From Legionella sp. (GTDB lineage: Bacteria > Pseudomonadota > Gammaproteobacteria > Legionellales > Legionellaceae), in NCBI GenBank assembly GCA_027437055.1, contig DAIAOV010000019.1, positions 1-36,645 on the forward strand: DNA of 36,645 nt, in the 5' to 3' direction. Both the position numbers and the translations under genes were made by a program. Each line of letters opens with the position of its first letter. The stretch's first letter is position 1. Below are positions 35,090 to 36,645 of the stretch, one piece after another. The notes beneath the pieces are model-generated. The model saw only the letters and a list, made by a program, of their open reading frames with translations. It had not been told where the DNA came from and did no database searches.

Positions 35090-36645
35090 ATGGAAAGTAA
35101 AATTGAAAAGCCATTTACACTCACAATGTTAGGGACGCTCACTGACTTTACCCCTGATTTAAAACAAACACCCAAACCCACTCCTTATACTAAAGGAGCC
35201 ACAGTAAAAGATTACCCTAAAGGAGAATTGCTGAGTTTAATCTCTGTTTTAATTAAAACACTTATACTCGTCAAAGCTGCAAAAGTAGACGCGAAAAATC
35301 CTTATCCTTATCAGGCTGATGAAGTTACTGTAGTCAATGGGCCTAAAACGGATGGTGCGAATGTCGGCGAAAAAATTGCATTGGGTCTAGCAGAGATACT
35401 AAAAGCAATAGTCCGTGGACAAACACTAATTAATATTATTGCGCATAGTAGAGGTGCTGTTGAATCGATTTTAATAGCTCATGAACTAGAAAGTATCCAA
35501 GCAATAATTACAACATGTGCAACTTTTGAAGAAGTGTTGAAGAAGTTAGCTGAGCAACAAACCAAAAGATACAAAGGGACGCCAACAAATAATACACCAG
35601 ATATTATAGAGGTCTTAAAATCTCAAATTAATCTGATACCAAAAGAAGAACAAGAACAATGGTTTAATAAGCTAAAAACATCTATTCCTGATGCATCAAT
35701 AAACTTTTTTGGTATAGACCCAGTTCCAGGAGATTGTTTTCCTATTACGTGGTATAACGAACGTTTTTTTACGTTGCCAGAAATTATTAAAAATACTGAG
35801 TTAATTTATTATGCAAACGAACGTTCTGATAGGGGATTTACCCCAATTTGTCCTGAAGTAGTTTCCAAAGAAAAGCAAAATTTTGTTCGTTATTCCATGC
35901 CCGGACATCACGGGACAGGTTCCAGTGGAAATAATGGCTCTCAGCAAGGAATAATCGTATCTCCTAATGAGTATAAAACCACCCATGTCCAAAAATTATT
36001 AATATATAAGATACTTAAATTCCTAAGTAAACATCATGTAGCGTTTAATGATGGCACCCAAATCTTCCACCCACAGACAGCTTTAGGAAGAAAATATTTA
36101 GGAATCACTAGTGAAACGACAACAATTGATGTAGATAAACTCGATTTCCCTACTATTTTGCGGACTATCTATGCCGCGATTGCCAAAAATCTAACTGGGT
36201 ATGAAGCATATAATTTAACTCATTATGCCTACATGGGCCTGGGCAAACAACGTAAAACATTGCTTAAAGGACATACCTATGGCCTCTTCAATGACATCTT
36301 TGCAACATACCCTGGTTATGTGAATGAAGAACATGCATCATTAATGCAGACACATTTTTTTAGACTTTTTGGTCTTGATAACCCAAGAAAAAATCTTGCT
36401 GAGATGATCATTAACGCAAGCTTGGTTTTAGACGAACACATTGGAAAAATCGTCAATAAAGAACCATCTATCCTCGATTCTGAAGTTACTCGTAAAAATG
36501 TATTGGAAACTTTTGGTATAGTCATTCAACAGGTCAGCCAGCAATACTTAACGGATGATTGGTGTTCTATCGAAAAGCAAAAAGAAAAAGAAACATTGTA
36601 CCAAGAAATTATTAACTTCATTGCTAAATTTAAAAAACGCCCTTT
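35090..36645 (+). CDS. Putative effector with alpha/beta-hydrolase-like catalytic layout (gene continues right)
   Basis: The frame is open from ATG 35090 to the window edge, at least 518 codons. No signal peptide or membrane helix. INIIAHSRGAVESILIAHEL (S120 in A-H-S-R-G-A) is a nucleophile elbow; NFFGIDPVPGD (D210) and SMPGHHGTGSSGN (H273/H274) come in the order Ser-Asp-His of lipase-like serine hydrolases, with the 'HSRGA...DPVPG...GHHG' spacing reminiscent of DUF2235/Tle-type phospholipases and SidB/SdbA-like Legionella proteins. From residue 300 on it is mostly helical and unrecognised. No clear Shine-Dalgarno sequence precedes the ATG, which is selected because the frame and sequence character begin there. 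Effector status and lipase activity are inference. Confidence 0.75.
   Translation, partial: MESKIEKPFTLTMLGTLTDFTPDLKQTPKPTPYTKGATVKDYPKGELLSLISVLIKTLILVKAAKVDAKNPYPYQADEVTVVNGPKTDGANVGEKIALGLAEILKAIVRGQTLINIIAHSRGAVESILIAHELESIQAIITTCATFEEVLKKLAEQQTKRYKGTPTNNTPDIIEVLKSQINLIPKEEQEQWFNKLKTSIPDASINFFGIDPVPGDCFPITWYNERFFTLPEIIKNTELIYYANERSDRGFTPICPEVVSKEKQNFVRYSMPGHHGTGSSGNNGSQQGIIVSPNEYKTTHVQKLLIYKILKFLSKHHVAFNDGTQIFHPQTALGRKYLGITSETTTIDVDKLDFPTILRTIYAAIAKNLTGYEAYNLTHYAYMGLGKQRKTLLKGHTYGLFNDIFATYPGYVNEEHASLMQTHFFRLFGLDNPRKNLAEMIINASLVLDEHIGKIVNKEPSILDSEVTRKNVLETFGIVIQQVSQQYLTDDWCSIEKQKEKETLYQEIINFIAKFKKRP

Noticed and set aside
35801-36525. Two minus-strand frames (35801-35992 and 36316-36525)
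   Set aside because: They are antisense to the long open frame that runs off the right edge and have no features of their own.

Overview
The window looks like a chromosomal segment of a Legionella species or close relative. It is AT-rich gammaproteobacterial DNA with the order fleS-fleR-fliEFGHIJ beside rarA-lolA-ftsK and a divergent trxB. It also carries a very large ankyrin protein and a second effector-like gene, both with upstream sequences resembling the PmrA boxes that control Dot/Icm secretion genes in that genus. The genus call is inference; there is no rRNA or other taxonomic marker here.

Left edge (1-686): the 3' end of an IS3-family element abuts the first 82 codons of a nucleotide-sugar dehydrogenase gene, which is cut off at the junction. 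Positions 687-19007 are all minus strand. Read in the direction of transcription they run ftsK-lolA-rarA (division/chromosome segregation, lipoprotein carriage, replication repair), a hairpin terminator, fleS-fleR (two-component control of flagella), then fliE-F-G-H-I-J (basal body rod/MS-ring junction, MS ring, rotor, export ATPase complex). After fliJ the same strand continues without a gap into yhdP, a small membrane protein and mpl, so envelope genes may be read together with flagellar ones. A degenerate sigma-54-type promoter and an inverted repeat lie upstream of fliE; another inverted repeat lies just upstream of fleS.

Positions 19081-29892 are a mosaic of metabolic and envelope genes: trxB, a Rieske oxygenase with an amino-acid permease (probable operon), a PRC-barrel protein, a small secreted cysteine-rich protein, a lipoprotein, a CPA1 Na+/H+ antiporter, an outer-membrane beta-barrel protein, and a GT-C-type membrane glycosyltransferase that may start at an AUU codon.

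Positions 29893-36645 look like an accessory effector region: a structured intergenic element, a 1241-residue ankyrin protein with a central stretch that resembles a clan-CE cysteine protease/acyltransferase core, an alkyltransferase-like DNA-binding protein, and the 5' 518 codons of a gene with a serine-hydrolase-like Ser/Asp/His layout that runs off the right edge. These two putative effectors are the most novel content. No tRNA, rRNA or CRISPR array was seen.
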